From NCBI GenBank assembly GCA_964016985.1, contig OZ024824.1, forward strand, positions 51,191,587 to 51,255,586: a DNA stretch of 64,000 nucleotides, in the 5' to 3' direction. Under the pieces are notes generated by a model. It saw only the letters and a list, made by a program, of their open reading frames with translations. It was not told where the DNA came from and did not search any database. Both the position numbers and the translations under genes were made by a program. Below, piece by piece: positions 31,343-43,300 of this stretch (the first letter of the stretch is position 1; each line of letters starts with the position of its first letter). The stretch is from Anodontia alba (taxonomy: Eukaryota; Mollusca; Bivalvia; Lucinida; Lucinidae).

Positions 31343-32730
31343 AGCTCACCTGAGCCAAGGCTCAGGATGAGCTATGGTGATCACTATGTCTATCCATCCA
31401 TCTGTCCATCTGTCCACACATTTGAATGACTTCTCCTCTGAAATTCCTGGGCCAATTTCCTTCATGTTGAGCCTTTTGTCCAAGGAGGATTGAAAATTTG
31501 TTCAAATGGTCACTGTCCATTAATTAAGATGGCTGTCATGCCCATATATGGTAAAAACACTTAAAAATCTTCTTCTCCAGAACCAAAAAAGCTTTGAGGC
31601 TGAATCTTTGTATATACAGTCGACTCTCGTTATCTCGAACTCGCTTATCTCGAATAACCGCTTATCTCGAAGTGAAAATCTGGTCCCTGTTGAAACACAG
31701 AGAGCTACCAGAAGGCAACAAAATATTGTGGAAAAGAGGAGAAATTGCTCCTAAGGAGCAATTTCTCCTCTTTTCCACAATATTTTCAATATATCTCTTA
31801 ACTTAGTAGTCAAATTACATATTCATTCTGTTTAAGGTGTTTGTTCGATTAATTGTTTCCCTCAGTTCCGCAAATCTGATATGTCGAAGTACGGATATCT
31901 CGAAGTGTTTAATAGAGTCCCTTGGAGTTCGAGATAACGAGAGTCGACTGTATGGCATCAGGGACTCAAGATCTACCAAGTTTGTTCAAATGGTGACCTA
32001 AGTTAACCTTTGACCTTTTTACAGCAAAGTCAAATTTGCATCCCAATGTATTTGTATGGGGGAAAATATTGAAAAAACATTTTCTCAAAATATGCTAAAG
32101 GCTAACGGCTGAAACTTACAATGTATGATCAAAGTAGCAAACCCTTTTAGTTACAATCAAAGTTTTGTCCCCCTTGCCCCTGGGCTATGTACATGTATAA
32201 AATCATGTAATCTTTAACCTCTTCTTCTCTGAAACAGCTTGACCAATTTTCACCAGATTTTATGTGGGGCCTTCTGTTGAAGGGGTATTGTCAGTTTGTT
32301 CAAATGATTTGCACCTTTGAACAAAATGGCCGCCATGCCCATATATGGTAAAAAAACCCTTTAAAATCTTCTTCTCCAGAACCAATAAAACTTTGAGGTT
32401 GAATCTTGGTAAATAGCATCGGGGACTCAAGGTCTACTAAGTATATTCAATGATAATCCTAGAATGACCTTTGACCTTTTTATGGCAAAGTCAAATTTGC
32501 ATCTTCATATATTTGTATGGGGAAAATGTTGAAAAATCGTTTACTCAAATTGTACTAAAGACTAATGGTTGAAACTTACAATGTATGATCAAAGTAGCAA
32601 ACCCTTTTAGTTACAATCAAAATTTTATCTCCCAGGGATTATCTTCTCATGCCCCAGGACTATATACATGTATAAAATTATGTAATGTTTAAACCTCTTC
32701 TTCTCTGAAACACTTTACCAAAGGACCAAT
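31343..32730 (+). mobile_element. Helentron-like element (family A head), 3' end not found
   Basis: The 5' hairpin AGCTCACCTGAGCC / GGCTCAGGATGAGCT at 31343-31372 begins 27 bp after the exon's donor site. The body has about two units of roughly 500 bp marked by CCCATATATGGTAAAAA, CTTCTTCTCCAGAACCAA, TGACCTTTGACCTTTTTA and CAATGTATGATCAAAGTAGC, like the element at 54583. The repeats fade after about 32730 with no hairpin plus CTCTTGTTT end. It hosts a MITE at 31617. Confidence 0.7.
31617..31950. mobile_element. pogo/Tigger-like MITE, uninterrupted
   Basis: Perfect inverted ends CAGTCGACTCTCGTTATCTC / GAGATAACGAGAGTCGACTG with TA on both sides; 334 bp. The centre (31721-31785) is a near-perfect palindrome with arms of about 30 bp around CTCC-TAA-GGAG. 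The CAGT start and TA target fit the pogo/Tigger branch of Tc1/mariner. Confidence 0.88.
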
Positions 32731-33530
32731 CTCCATAAGGCCTGTTTTATGGCCACTTTAGATTTTCTTCTAACTTTGCCAGCTTATACTACTATGTGTT
32801 GGCTGACATGTGACAAAATATCAGGCTAATAAGTAACATGGTCTTTAACCACATGCATGATGAAAATGGGTGGGGTAATTCAGTATGGTTGAGGATCCTT
32901 TGACTAAAACATTATTATATATTATTAGGATGCCTGATCGGAAACAAATTGTTTTAGTCTGCTACACACACTTATGTACCTAAGAGATAATGGTATTATT
33001 GGAATGGAACTGCTGTCAGTTTTGGTTAAATACTCGCTTATAAGACATACCTAATTTTCAGTGATTTTCAATGCCCCAACTTTACGCAAAACCAAATGTT
33101 TTTATTATGTTTGATGTGATCCCAAAGATGTTTGGCAGCTGAATAAAAGATATAAAGGACATTTCAGAATTATGAGGGATTTTTTCTACATTGATTCATT
33201 TTTAAGTTGTCTGCCCTTGATTTTGAACTTTTATTTTCAATAGGCTTGTTTTATATTAACTTAATCTGTACTCATATAAGGTATGATTTATAGCGTTGCA
33301 TACTCAGAAAGTATGTACAGCAATTCAGAAAAGGGAGTTTATTGATCATTTTGGTAAGTTTCTGTGCTGAGGGCACAACTGAAGTGGGTGGGGGTAGTTT
33401 CACCTAGATCCCTCAGCTTAGATGTTATTCCAGTTACAACCCACATTGAAGATGACTGTCTTTCCTGTAAACAAAGCAAATGTGTCCACAACAGTTGTCA
33501 TCTTTGTAGGAGCATGCTTGTTGGAGTTGA
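32731..33530. other. Intron DNA, no gene seen
   Basis: AT-rich. A 61-codon open stretch at 33364-33549 contains several Cys but has no family match or convincing splice sites. No repeats recognised. Confidence 0.5.
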
Positions 33531-34271
33531 AACAAGAGGGCCAAGCTAGCCCTGTATCGCTCACCTGAATATCAGACAACTTCTGATTCAGATGGTCTTT
33601 TGGTTCAGGAGACGTTAGAAATAGATTTCAGGATGGCTGCTGCTGTGGCAGCCACCTTGGATTTCTAATTGGTATGATTTTAGCCACTTTTACTTTACAA
33701 ATCACCCAGGTTTCCAGCCAATTGCCTTTTGGTTCAGGAGAAGAAGTTCAAAATAGATTTGCAAGATGACAGCCATCTTGGATTTCTGCTCAAAATGATT
33801 TTAGCTCTTTTTGAACTACAAGTAGCCCTGATACTTCTTACCAAGTTTCAAGTCAATTGGCCTTTTGGTTCAAAAGAAGAAGTTAAAATAGGTTTTAAAG
33901 ATGGAGGCCATCTTGGATTTTTGACCCATCTTGGATTTTCGATCAGAATGACTTTAGCTATTTTTAATGTAAAAGTCACCCTGATACTTCCTACCAAGTT
34001 TGGAGTCAGTTGGCCTTTCGGTTCAGGAGAAGTTCAAAGTAGATTTTCAAGATGGCCGGCATCTTCTTGGATTTGCGATCAGAATGATTTTAGCTACTTT
34101 TCATCTACAGATCATCCTGATACTTCCTACCAAGTTTCGAGTCAATTAGCCCAGGGGTGTAAGAGGAGATGTCATTTAAAGCAAATTGTTGATGACTTAC
34201 GATGCACAATGGATGAGGCACATTGACCGATCCAAATATCTCATCATGAGCATATTGTGCTCAAGTGAGCT
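33531..34271 (-). mobile_element. Helentron-like element on minus strand, complete
   Basis: Read on the minus strand, the 5' end is TAGCTCACTTGAGCACAATA (hairpin with GCTCATGATGAG) at 34271. The 3' end is TCAGGTGAGCGATACAGGGC followed by TAGC...GGCCCTCTTGTTT at 33531. The body has about four units of roughly 145 bp marked by GGCCATCTTGGATTT, TGATACTTCCTACCAAGTTT and GGCCTTTTGGTTCAGGAGAA. It is the shortest complete copy in the window (741 bp). Confidence 0.75.
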
Positions 34272-35111
34272 AATGAATCCGTGGTCAAATCTCTGGTTTC
34301 TTTTTGTGTCGTTTCTCAATATGCCTATATTTTCATCATCCATCTTTTGCCATTTCCTATCACACCCTTACCATGAAATATGTTTGGCCTGTAAGCAAGT
34401 GCCATCATTCTTTTTTGCAATGGTTTTGTTGGAGGCTAAGCTTGTGACTCAAGTATGGTGTTGGAGGGTCTATAGGCGATACACAGTGAACAACAAACCC
34501 TTATTTTATCACCTACATATTATTTTAACTGCACAATACATTAACCTATAGATAATGTGCTATATTCATTCTGTTCATACCTTCCACAGAAAAAATGACC
34601 GTACAGTTGTCCCATACAGTCTTAATCCAAAAGTCCCTTAGGCTTGTGATGTATTCCTCCTGCTCTTTTGATCACGTGTCAGTTTCTTTTCTGTGGAACA
34701 AAGAAAGTAAACATGGATTTTTTCTCTGGATGAAAAAATTCTATTTTCTTCCTTTTTCTCAGGTTGAAATTTAATTCTTTGTTCTTTCTTATGATCCTTT
34801 ATCATACCTTTCACTTTTCATGCTAAATTTGTGAAAATCTAACCGTTCGATTTCTTGAAATTATTCTTCACTCATTTCATGACTATTCATCACAGTGATT
34901 GTGGTCATATAAAATCGCATTAGGATAATCATATAAAATGTATTAATTGTTCTCATTGTTCCAGGGAATCTACTTGCTCCACGTGTAGCAGCTGGTCTAA
35001 TTCCATCTGGGAACTTGCAGAAAAGAGAAGAACTTACTCTCCCAGAAAGAGTCATGTCCAACAGAAAGAAGTCTCTAGATGTGTGTTTCATCAGACGAAA
35101 GAAAAAGAAAA

Positions 35112-35700
35112 CATGGGAACACTGCCCTTTATGGCCCTGCTGCCCGTGGTAAGACCCATATTTGTGGCAACTCACTGGGTACTTGTACCCAAGGGAGTAC
35201 AAGTCCATCAGCCAATGGCCTGTGGTCACCTGGTATCCGACGACCGACTGACCATCAGACAAAAAAAAAAGAAAAGAAAAGAAAACATGGGAACACTGCC
35301 CCTTATGGCCCAGCTGCCCCGGGTGACCCATATTAGTGGCAACTCCATGGGCACTTGTACCCAAGAGAGTACAAGTCCACCGGCCAATGGCCTCTGGTCG
35401 GATGGCCGACCGACCATCCACCGGGCATGCCCGGTCAACGGCCATCACCGCCCAATCGCCCAATGGACAAAAAGACATATCTGACTGACCGGGCATGCCC
35501 GGTCACCAACCATCACTCACTGGGCATTCACAGACCACCGGGCAAGTGGGCGATATAGAGACTACCAATCACTGGGCACCAACCATGCAGCCACCGGTCA
35601 TTGGAATTAGAAAGGCTAAATTTAGGGGAGATTCAAGAATCACCGACCACCTGGCATGACCGGTCACCAGGCAGCCGACCACCGGTCACGGGGCATCAGA
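35112..35700. repeat. Tandem duplication and GGTCACCGGGCA repeats in DIRS 5' region
   Basis: A unit of about 184 bp is duplicated at 35112-35290 and 35287-35470 (ACATGGGAACACTGCCC, GTACAAGTCCA, CCAATGGCCT). It runs into irregular GACCGGGCATGCCCGGTCAC repeats with palindromic GGGCATGCCC. Open frames here on both strands are repeat-derived. Confidence 0.75.
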
Positions 35701-37210
35701 ATATAATTCAACCTACTACTAGTGAATCTCATACCTTTGGTACTGAGTTCACTAGTAAACAATCTAGTACATCTAGAATTCTACTTCCCCTAAAACCGGA
35801 CTTTAGTAACATATTCGACCCCGGTGTTGTAATTGAACTGCCAGGCAACAACTGGAGGTCGGACAACAACAATGACAATTATAGACAAATTCATCAGACT
35901 TCCCTCTCTGGTCGGAGATCCAGGAGGGATCAGTCTAGAGACAAACATAGATCAAAGAAGAGGAGGAGATTGGCCTCTACATCCTCCTCTTCAACTTACA
36001 CATCTTCAGATTCTCGCAAGAGAAAGTCAAAAAGATCTAAACATTCCTACAAGAAGAGAAAAAGGAGATATACATCATACATCTCCTTCTTCTTCTTCTT
36101 CTTCCTCAGTATCACATAATCATGTACATGATTATGGTAGATACCAGAGAAGTAGATATAGTCCACAGGCTGTACAGAACCCCCAAGTTCTACAGCCTGA
36201 GAAAATACCTAATGTCCAGACAATGACACCTGAACAGACTTTACCTCGCCCTTCAAGGGATTCAGGTTCCGATGGAAACCTGGTCCTTTGATAGGGCAAT
36301 CAATAAGGTTTTAAGGCTTTTGCCACCGGAGCTATGCCCAAGGCCTACCGAGGAGCATGCTCCGGCGAAACCCTTATCTGGTATTGAACAGCTAATGGCG
36401 TCACTGTCGACGCCCTTCCAAATTGATTGAAAATACTGCCAGATTTCTCCAGGACAAAATACACTCGGAGAAATGTGGCAGAGATTGGGTATGCTCTCAA
36501 AATTTAGTCTCGTCTTTGATGCAGACTAAATTTTATAAGAGCCAGAGTCAATATTTTCCAACAGACAACATTCCTACATTAGAATCAGAAGCTTCCCTGT
36601 TGGACCTATCCAACAAGGGAAAGCGTTCCATTCCAATGAGGAACTTGGAAATATGGGAAAAAAGAGCCCGCAAACTTATAGCGATCAATTCGCACGCGGA
36701 CCTATTTTCTTCTGCTGCACACCTATGTATGCAGCAGCAGACAATGTCTGTACAAGCACTTTCGAGACTGTTGGAAGCTGTAGCCAAATCTATAAAACAC
36801 GCTACGGCTATGTCTACGATTTAGGCTACAGAAATATTCCAAGCTAGACGCGATGCGGTACTAGCTACATCCGAAGTTTTATTGGAGAATTCCAGCCACG
36901 AGTTGCGGAATGCTCCAATAAACTCTAAAACTCTATTTGGTAACAAATAAAGGAAGTTGCCAAGGGCAGTTTTGAGGCCCAGCAGCAAAGGTTCTTGGCA
37001 ACTTCCTCAGTTGCTACTACAATGCAACAACAACAGAAAGTGACTTACTCGGCTCCTCAGACTTTCAAGAGACCGAAGCAGCCAGCTAAACCTTCTAGGC
37101 CTCAACAATTGCAATCATTCAGGCATAAAAGTCAAACAAAGTCATATTCATCAAATAGAAAAGAGTATGCGAAGAGTAGCGGGAATCAAAAGCAGTTCCC
37201 CTCCTCTAAG
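35601..37210 (+). pseudogene. DIRS gag, copy 2
   Basis: The N-terminal part (35601-36119) has an Arg/Lys/Ser-rich basic stretch (RSRRDQSRDKHRSKKRRR). The middle (36423-36824) has NLVSSLMQTKFYKSQSQYFP, LDLSNKGKRSIPMRNLEIWE and SRLLEAVAKSIKHATAMS. The tail (36995-37213) is Gln- and Lys-rich (QQQQKVTYSAPQTFKRPKQP). The pieces lie in different frames with several stops. The order is the same as in copy 1, which supports one ancestral gag frame. Function in the family: retrotransposon structural protein. Confidence 0.75.
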
Positions 37211-37214
37211 TAAG

Positions 37215-38746
37215 CCTCATCTTCCACAAAATTCTGGTCCAACCCTTTCCACTGCCAGTCCTGCCAGGCCCAGACTTCCCAGTGGGAAGAAGGTTGGTCC
37301 ATTTTGTGGAACACATTTATCAGGTAGAGGAATTACGCTAAGAGAAGTGGAAATCGGACAGTTCCCCTCCTCTAAGCAAGCCTCATCCTTAACATTCTGG
37401 TCCATCTCTCCCCACTGCCAGGCCTACTACGTCCAGACTTTCCAGTGGGAGGAAGATTGACACAATTTGTGGAACAACGGCAAGAATTGATACACAACAT
37501 ATCGGATGTTCCGATAAATCTGATTCAAATTTCCGTACCCGTTATTGCGAGAAGAGAAGAGATCGCAAACTTCTCAAGAAACGGGCAATGGGAGGGTATG
37601 GAATCAGAGAACTCCTGGTTTTTACTCCCCGGGTATTACTAGTGCCAGCTTTTACTAGTGCAAAATGGAGAATGGAAGGTACGTTCAGGAATAGATATTT
37701 CCTACTAATTTGTTATAAACAAAACATTTTAAGATGGAAAGTCAAATCAGTAAGTCAGTCGATTATGGCCAAGATAGATCTGTTTCCAGAGATCTGACTG
37801 ATGAATATGCATGTTCTGATACATCTGAAATCCAGAAATTCCTTCGGTTCTTCTACGAACATGAGGCTTTTCTGTTCACAGTCTTACCGTTCAAAATGTC
37901 CCTAAACCCATGAAAATTTCACAATTAATGAGTATAATAACAGCAAAGTTACTACACCATCTCTCTTTCCACACCTAGAAAATTGGCTAACAAGGAATCT
38001 GCGTTGCAATCAACTTATTAGCACATCAAATTCAGTACACCAGCAGACTTAAATTATAGGCAGACTGCTTTTACGACGTCTGCAAATCTGCCTATTTTCG
38101 GTCTGTAAACCTTAAATTCTTCCTTAGATCATCAGGTTACGATTAACAGTATTATCAAATTTCACTTGAAATGGTGGATGAACACCAATCGATTCATTCA
38201 AGGGATGTTCATTCACCCTCCAAACCCCAAAATATTTCCCTTTTTGGATGCTAGTCAATAGGGGAACTCATCTGGAAAGCTGAGTTTTCCTTTCACAGTC
38301 TATGTTCGGAAGACCAATTCCAATTCCATATCAAAATGTTAGAAATAAGGGCCATCCGTTTCGCACTGATAAACCTTATGTGTATTCACCATTCTTGTGT
38401 CATGTTTTTCTACCGACAACACAACAGTGATATCATATATCAATAAGCAAGGAGGAACATATTATCCCAACCTATGCGTAGAGGCACGGAATATCCTCCA
38501 ATGCTGACTAAACATCATATTGTTGTCAAGATTCGTCATATACCAAACAAATTGAATGTTTTGGCAGATACATATCGACTATCGACAAACAGTCAAACAG
38601 GGTGGGAATTGGATAAATTGATATTGAATTCAATTTCCAAATGTTCAAACATTCCAATCTGGGTCTGTTTGCGATACGTTTCAGTCAGACTTCCACTTTA
38701 GGTGTTCCCAGTTCTGGTCAATCAAGCCTTTCTGATAGACGCTTTT
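37215..38746 (+). pseudogene. DIRS reverse transcriptase / RNase H remnant, copy 2
   Basis: Recognisable blocks: SVSQSIMAK at about 37748, then KFLRFFYEHEAFLFTVLPFK at about 37830-37890, which is the RT segment before the usual 'PFG.S..P' motif. The RNase H block STDNTTV(I)SYINKQGG lies at about 38415-38455, followed by KIRHIPNKLNVLADTYRLST. The frame is broken many times, and it is cut at 38746 within the IDAL..MNWN motif, which resumes at 47451 after the HINE. Confidence 0.75.
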
Positions 38747-39092
38747 TATATGCTCGTTTGAAAAACGGGACATATTATGTTACGGGGTATGGCGTCCGTC
38801 CATCCGTAAACTTTTTCATTTCCAGCTAACTCCTCCTACAGTTTACATCCGATCAAGCTGAAACTTGGTATATAGTTAGACCATGATGTGGTGCAGTGCA
38901 TATTGTTTCGGGGTTACAGTCCACCAATGTTTGCAGAGTTATGCCCCTTTGAAAATTTCTATAAACTTTTCTTTTCTGGCTAACTCCTCCTACAGTTTAC
39001 ATCGAATCAGGCTGAAACTTCATTTATAGTTAGACATGATGTGGAGCAGCGCATATTGTTTTGGGGTTACAGTCCACCAAATGTTTGCAGAG

Positions 39093-39631
39093 TGTTACGG
39101 CCTAGCACTCCTACCTTCGATTATCTGCCTTGGCAGATTACGCATAGCTTCTAAGTATATATTCAATCTCTGATAACTGCGTCAGGGAGTCGACTCTTTG
39201 GCTCAGTGGTTAGAGCGTTGGATTTTTATCCGGGAGGACCCGGGTTCGATTCCCGAGTAAGGCGTGGAAATTTTTTCAGCTATGCTTCATTCCTTTGTTA
39301 CGACTTTTGTGTCGTAAGATGGGGGCTCATCCAAATTTGGACTTTATACTCCGAAAATGGCTTCACGTCATCATAAATGATGACTTCCTTGAAAAGGGGG
39401 AGTGTTAGGGCCTAGCACTCCTACCTTCGATTATCTGCCTTGGCAGATTACGCATAGCTTCTAAGTATATATTCAATCTCTGACAACTGCGTCAGGGAGT
39501 CGACTCTTTGGCTCAGTGGTTAGAGCATTGGATTTTTATCCGGGAGGACCTGGGTTCGATTCCCGCGAAAGGCGTGGAAATTTTTTCAGCTATGCTTCAT
39601 TCCTTTGTTACGACTTTCATGTCGTAAGATG
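39093..39631 (+). mobile_element. TRIM-like miniature LTR element with tRNA-like sequence in its LTRs
   Basis: Two direct repeats of about 227 bp (39093-39319 and 39403-39629, offset exactly 310 bp) start with TGTTA(C/G)GGCCTAGCACTC. Directly after the first is TGGGGGCTCATCC, a PBS-like match to the 3' end of tRNA-Pro. Directly before the second is GAAAAGGGGGAG, a polypurine tract. The internal part is only about 83 bp, so nothing is coded. Each LTR contains a tRNA-like A and B box. This layout is that of a terminal-repeat retrotransposon in miniature. It sits between the family D element and the gypsy LTR. Confidence 0.72.
39192..39264 (+). other. tRNA-like pol III promoter in LTR 1
   Basis: A perfect A box TGGCTCAGTGG (39199-39209) and B box GGTTCGATTCC (39243-39253), 44 bp apart as in a tRNA gene, with an anticodon-loop-like TTTTTA. 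The acceptor stem pairs poorly, so a working tRNA is unlikely. The same sequence is in LTR 2 at 39502-39574. Confidence 0.75.
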
Positions 39632-40228
39632 ATTTCTGTTACGAGCCAGGCGTAACGAGAAAGAAATGAAAGTGAAACCAGCAACAAGCTTTAAATTATT
39701 AACAATATTTATTCCACAAAAAATAAAACAAGATTCAAAACAAAAGAATGTAAGTAAACAGTACCTTTCAAGTTTATGTCACTAAGTCCCTCTGAAATTA
39801 TCCAGGAGAATTTATAAAACAAATCCTTTGAATATCAGTTTCTGATCCCACAATTTAAAGTTCCTGAATTCAGAATTTAAGTCCAGAATGAATAAAATAG
39901 TAAGTAATCCAGTATAGAATAATTTCCAATGAAAGTATACAAAGATGCCCAGATGAAAATCTTTTCTCCTTATATAATATCAAAGAAGGTTCTAGAAAAA
40001 GAATTTACTACAAGCATCTCTTATTTTCTAGTTCCAATCAAGAAACTTCTAAATCTTCCATGACATTCCAAAAACAACTCAGTCCAGAATCAAGGCCGTA
40101 AACATCATGTTATTATAAACATGTTGAACATTCCAGAAAGTTATTTTTGGAAACATAGTAAATAAAGCTATTTATGGAAACATAGTAAACATGTTGTTTA
40201 AAACAATTGAACACCCTGTTATATAACA
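39632..40228 (-). repeat. 3' LTR of the gypsy element
   Basis: 597 bp, from ATTTCTGTTACGAGCCAGGC to CACCCTGTTATATAACA in plus orientation. A palindromic TGTTATATAACA lies at the outer polypurine side. Flanked on the left by the TRIM's second LTR without a visible target duplication. Confidence 0.9.
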
Positions 40229-40244
40229 CTTCCCCTCTTCAGGG
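40229..40244 (-). other. Polypurine tract
   Basis: On the minus strand CCCTGAAGAGGGGAAG immediately before the 3' LTR, the expected plus-strand priming site. Confidence 0.8.
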
Positions 40245-40364
40245 AAAAGAAAGATTTATGTAATAAAGCTTTCTTTTGCCATAAAATTATCATAAAACAA
40301 AATACTGATAAAGGCAATTATTATCTTATATACAGCAAGTTACAGGAAACCACAGATCAAGACA

Positions 40365-43300
40365 TCATGCTCTGGACAAGGCATCAGGAATAGTATTATC
40401 TTTTCCCCTGATATGCCTGATGTCAAGATTGTATTCCTGTAACAACAGGCTCCATCTGAGCAACCTCTGATTCTTGTTTTTCATCTTATGGATGAAAGTC
40501 AGTGGATTGTGATCACTGAAAACAACAGTAGGTGAGGACGAAGAAGTCAGATAAACTTCAAAATGTTGAAGAGCAAGAATGAGAGACAAACATTCTTTCT
40601 CTACTGTAGAATAATTCTTTTGATGTTTGTTAAACTTTTTCGAAAAGTAACAAACTGGATGATCCACACCATTGTCATCCTCTTGCAGTAATACACCACC
40701 TGCACCAACATCACTCGCATCTACTGCTAACTTGAATTCTTTATTAAAATTCGGTGCCAAGAGAACCGGCTCACTTCTCAGTATGGCTTTCAGTTTATCA
40801 AAGGCATTCTGACAATCACTGGTCCACTTAAACCTCATTCTTTTACTAAGTAAATTAGTCAGTGGCTCAGCAATGACAGAAAAATTATTACAGAATTTTC
40901 TGTAATAACCAGCCATACCAAGAAACCTCATCAGTTGTCTTTTGCATGTGGGTACCGGAAAATTTGAAATAGCTTCAACTTTAGCCTCTATAGGTTTAAC
41001 CTGACCATGACCCACAACATGTCCTAGAAATGTTAAAGTTGCATGACAGAATTCACTTTTAGCAAGGTTTATTGTCAATTTTGCTTCACTTAGTTTATCA
41101 AAGAATGCTTTGATAGTTCCAAGATGGTGATTCCATTCATCACTGTATATGATGGCATCATCGATGTAAGCATCGCAATGCTCGATTCCAGCTATTATGG
41201 TGTTGATTAAGCGTTGAAATGTTGCTGGAGAGTTTTTCATTCCGAAAGGCATTACTTTATAGTGATATAATCCATCAGGAGTAACAAATGCTGAGACCTC
41301 TTTGGCTCTTTCTGTGAGAGGAATTTGCCAAAATCCTTTCAGAAGATCAAATTTAGTTATATATTTTGAATTTCCAACTTTGTCAATACAGTCATCCATT
41401 CTTGGTATGGGAAAAGTGTCTGTTTTACTCAAATTATTGACCTTCCTGTAATAGGTGCACATCCGATATGTTCCATCAGGTTTTGGCACAAGAATGCAAA
41501 ATGAACTCCATTCACTTTGACTTGGTTCAATAAAATCATTGTCCAGCAAATACTGAATTTCCTCCTTAAGATATTTTTGTTTTGTTGGGTTCATTCTATA
41601 TGGAAGTTGTTTGACAGGTTGTGAGTCCTCAACATTCACATCATGATAAATTTTGTCAGTCCTTGTAGGAATGTCTGGAAATAAGTGTTCATATTGATAA
41701 ATTAACTGTTTCAGTTCTTTTCTTTGGACTGGATCTAGGTGTGAAAGTTTCTGGTCGAGATCCTTTAGAATGTCAGAATTCTGAAGTTTTGATGAAGCAG
41801 GATCAGATTTGGTGAATTTCATGTCTTCAGAGTTCATTTCACTTTGTTCCTGAGGGACTGAACTAACAACACTAATTGGTGTAACAGAAGAGCTATCCCT
41901 ATCTATGTATTGTTTAAGCATGTTAACATGACATAACTGTTTTTGTTTGCGTCTCCCAGGAGTGTTAACAATGTAATTAACATCACTAATCTGTTTATCT
42001 ACAGTGTAAGGGCCGTAATATCTGGCTTGCAGTGGTTTGCCAGGAATAGGCAAAAGAGCAAGTAGCCTGTCTCCAGGCATGAATTTTCTTTCTTTTGCAT
42101 TTTCATCATACCAATGTTTCATTTTTCTTTGTGCTGACTTAAGATTGGTCTGAGCAGCTTCACAAGCTTTAGACAGCCGGTCTTTAAAATCTGATACATA
42201 CTGAAGTAAGTTCAGAGAACTGTCATCATTTGAGAGAAATTTCTCTTTCAAAAGTTTCAAAGGTCCACGCACAGTGTGGCCAAGTACCAGCTCAAATGGG
42301 CTGAAACCAAGAGATTCCTGAACAGATTCTCTAACGGCAAACAACAACAAATGAATGCCTTCATCCCAATCTTTTTCAGTGTCAAAGCAGTATGACCTGA
42401 TCATATTTTTCAGTGTCTGATGAAATCTTTCAAGGGCACCTTGACTTTCAGGATGGTAAGGTGACGATTTATACTGAGTAATGCCCAACTCATGCATGAC
42501 CTGCTGAAAAATTCCAGACATGAAATTTGAACCTTGATCCGACTGAACAGACTTTGGGAGGCCTACAAATGTAAAAAACTTTACCAAAGCCTTAACAATG
42601 TTCTAAGATTTAATATTCCTAAGTGGAATGGCTTCTGGGAAATGTGTAGAAGCACACATTATAGTGAGAAGATACTCATGGCCTGACTTGGTTTTGGGCA
42701 AGGGACCAACACAGTCAATAATTATCCTGCTAAAAGGTTCATCAAAAGCAGGAATGGGCTGTAAATGAGCTTTCGGTATTGTCTGGTTGGGTTTTCCTAC
42801 CATCTGACAAGTATGGCAAGATTTACAAAACTGAGAAACGTCAGATTTTAACCCTGGCCAGTAAAAATGGTTAAGAATTTTGTGATAGGTCTTATTTATA
42901 CCTAAATGACCTGACATGGGAGTGTCATGGGCCAAGTTCAAAATTTCAGGGTGATAAACCCTTGGAACCACTATTTGGTGGTTAACAGTCCACTCATCTT
43001 CTGCTGAAACATCAGGAGGACGCCATTTTCTCATTAAAATGCCATTTTTGACATAAAAACAGACTGGGACTTGATCTATTTCTTTCTCATCTAAAGCCCT
43101 TTCAAGCAAAGGCAAAATTTCAGGATCATTATGCTGTTCCTTACAAAGTTGTGAACTTGACACCAAGTCATGACCTTGACCTTGGTCATTTAATATTGCA
43201 GAGTAATGACTGGACTCTGACTTGTTACGTAACTCTGTCTGTTTGTCAGACAGGCTGGATGAAAGAGAATTTGTAATCTCATGTTTAAAAGACTGACCCA

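Noticed and set aside
33364..33549. Cys-rich exon downstream of OCRL exon 2
   Set aside because: No similarity to the expected OCRL continuation, no good acceptor or donor, and it runs into the HINE end.
35601..36119. SR-rich host protein (RSRRDQSRDKHRSKK)
   Set aside because: It lies in order with other gag blocks of a DIRS element that has a matching second copy; no splice sites.
39192..39264. Functional tRNA-Lys-like gene
   Set aside because: A and B boxes are good, but the acceptor stem has several mismatches and the anticodon arm is irregular. It sits in both repeats of a TRIM-like element.
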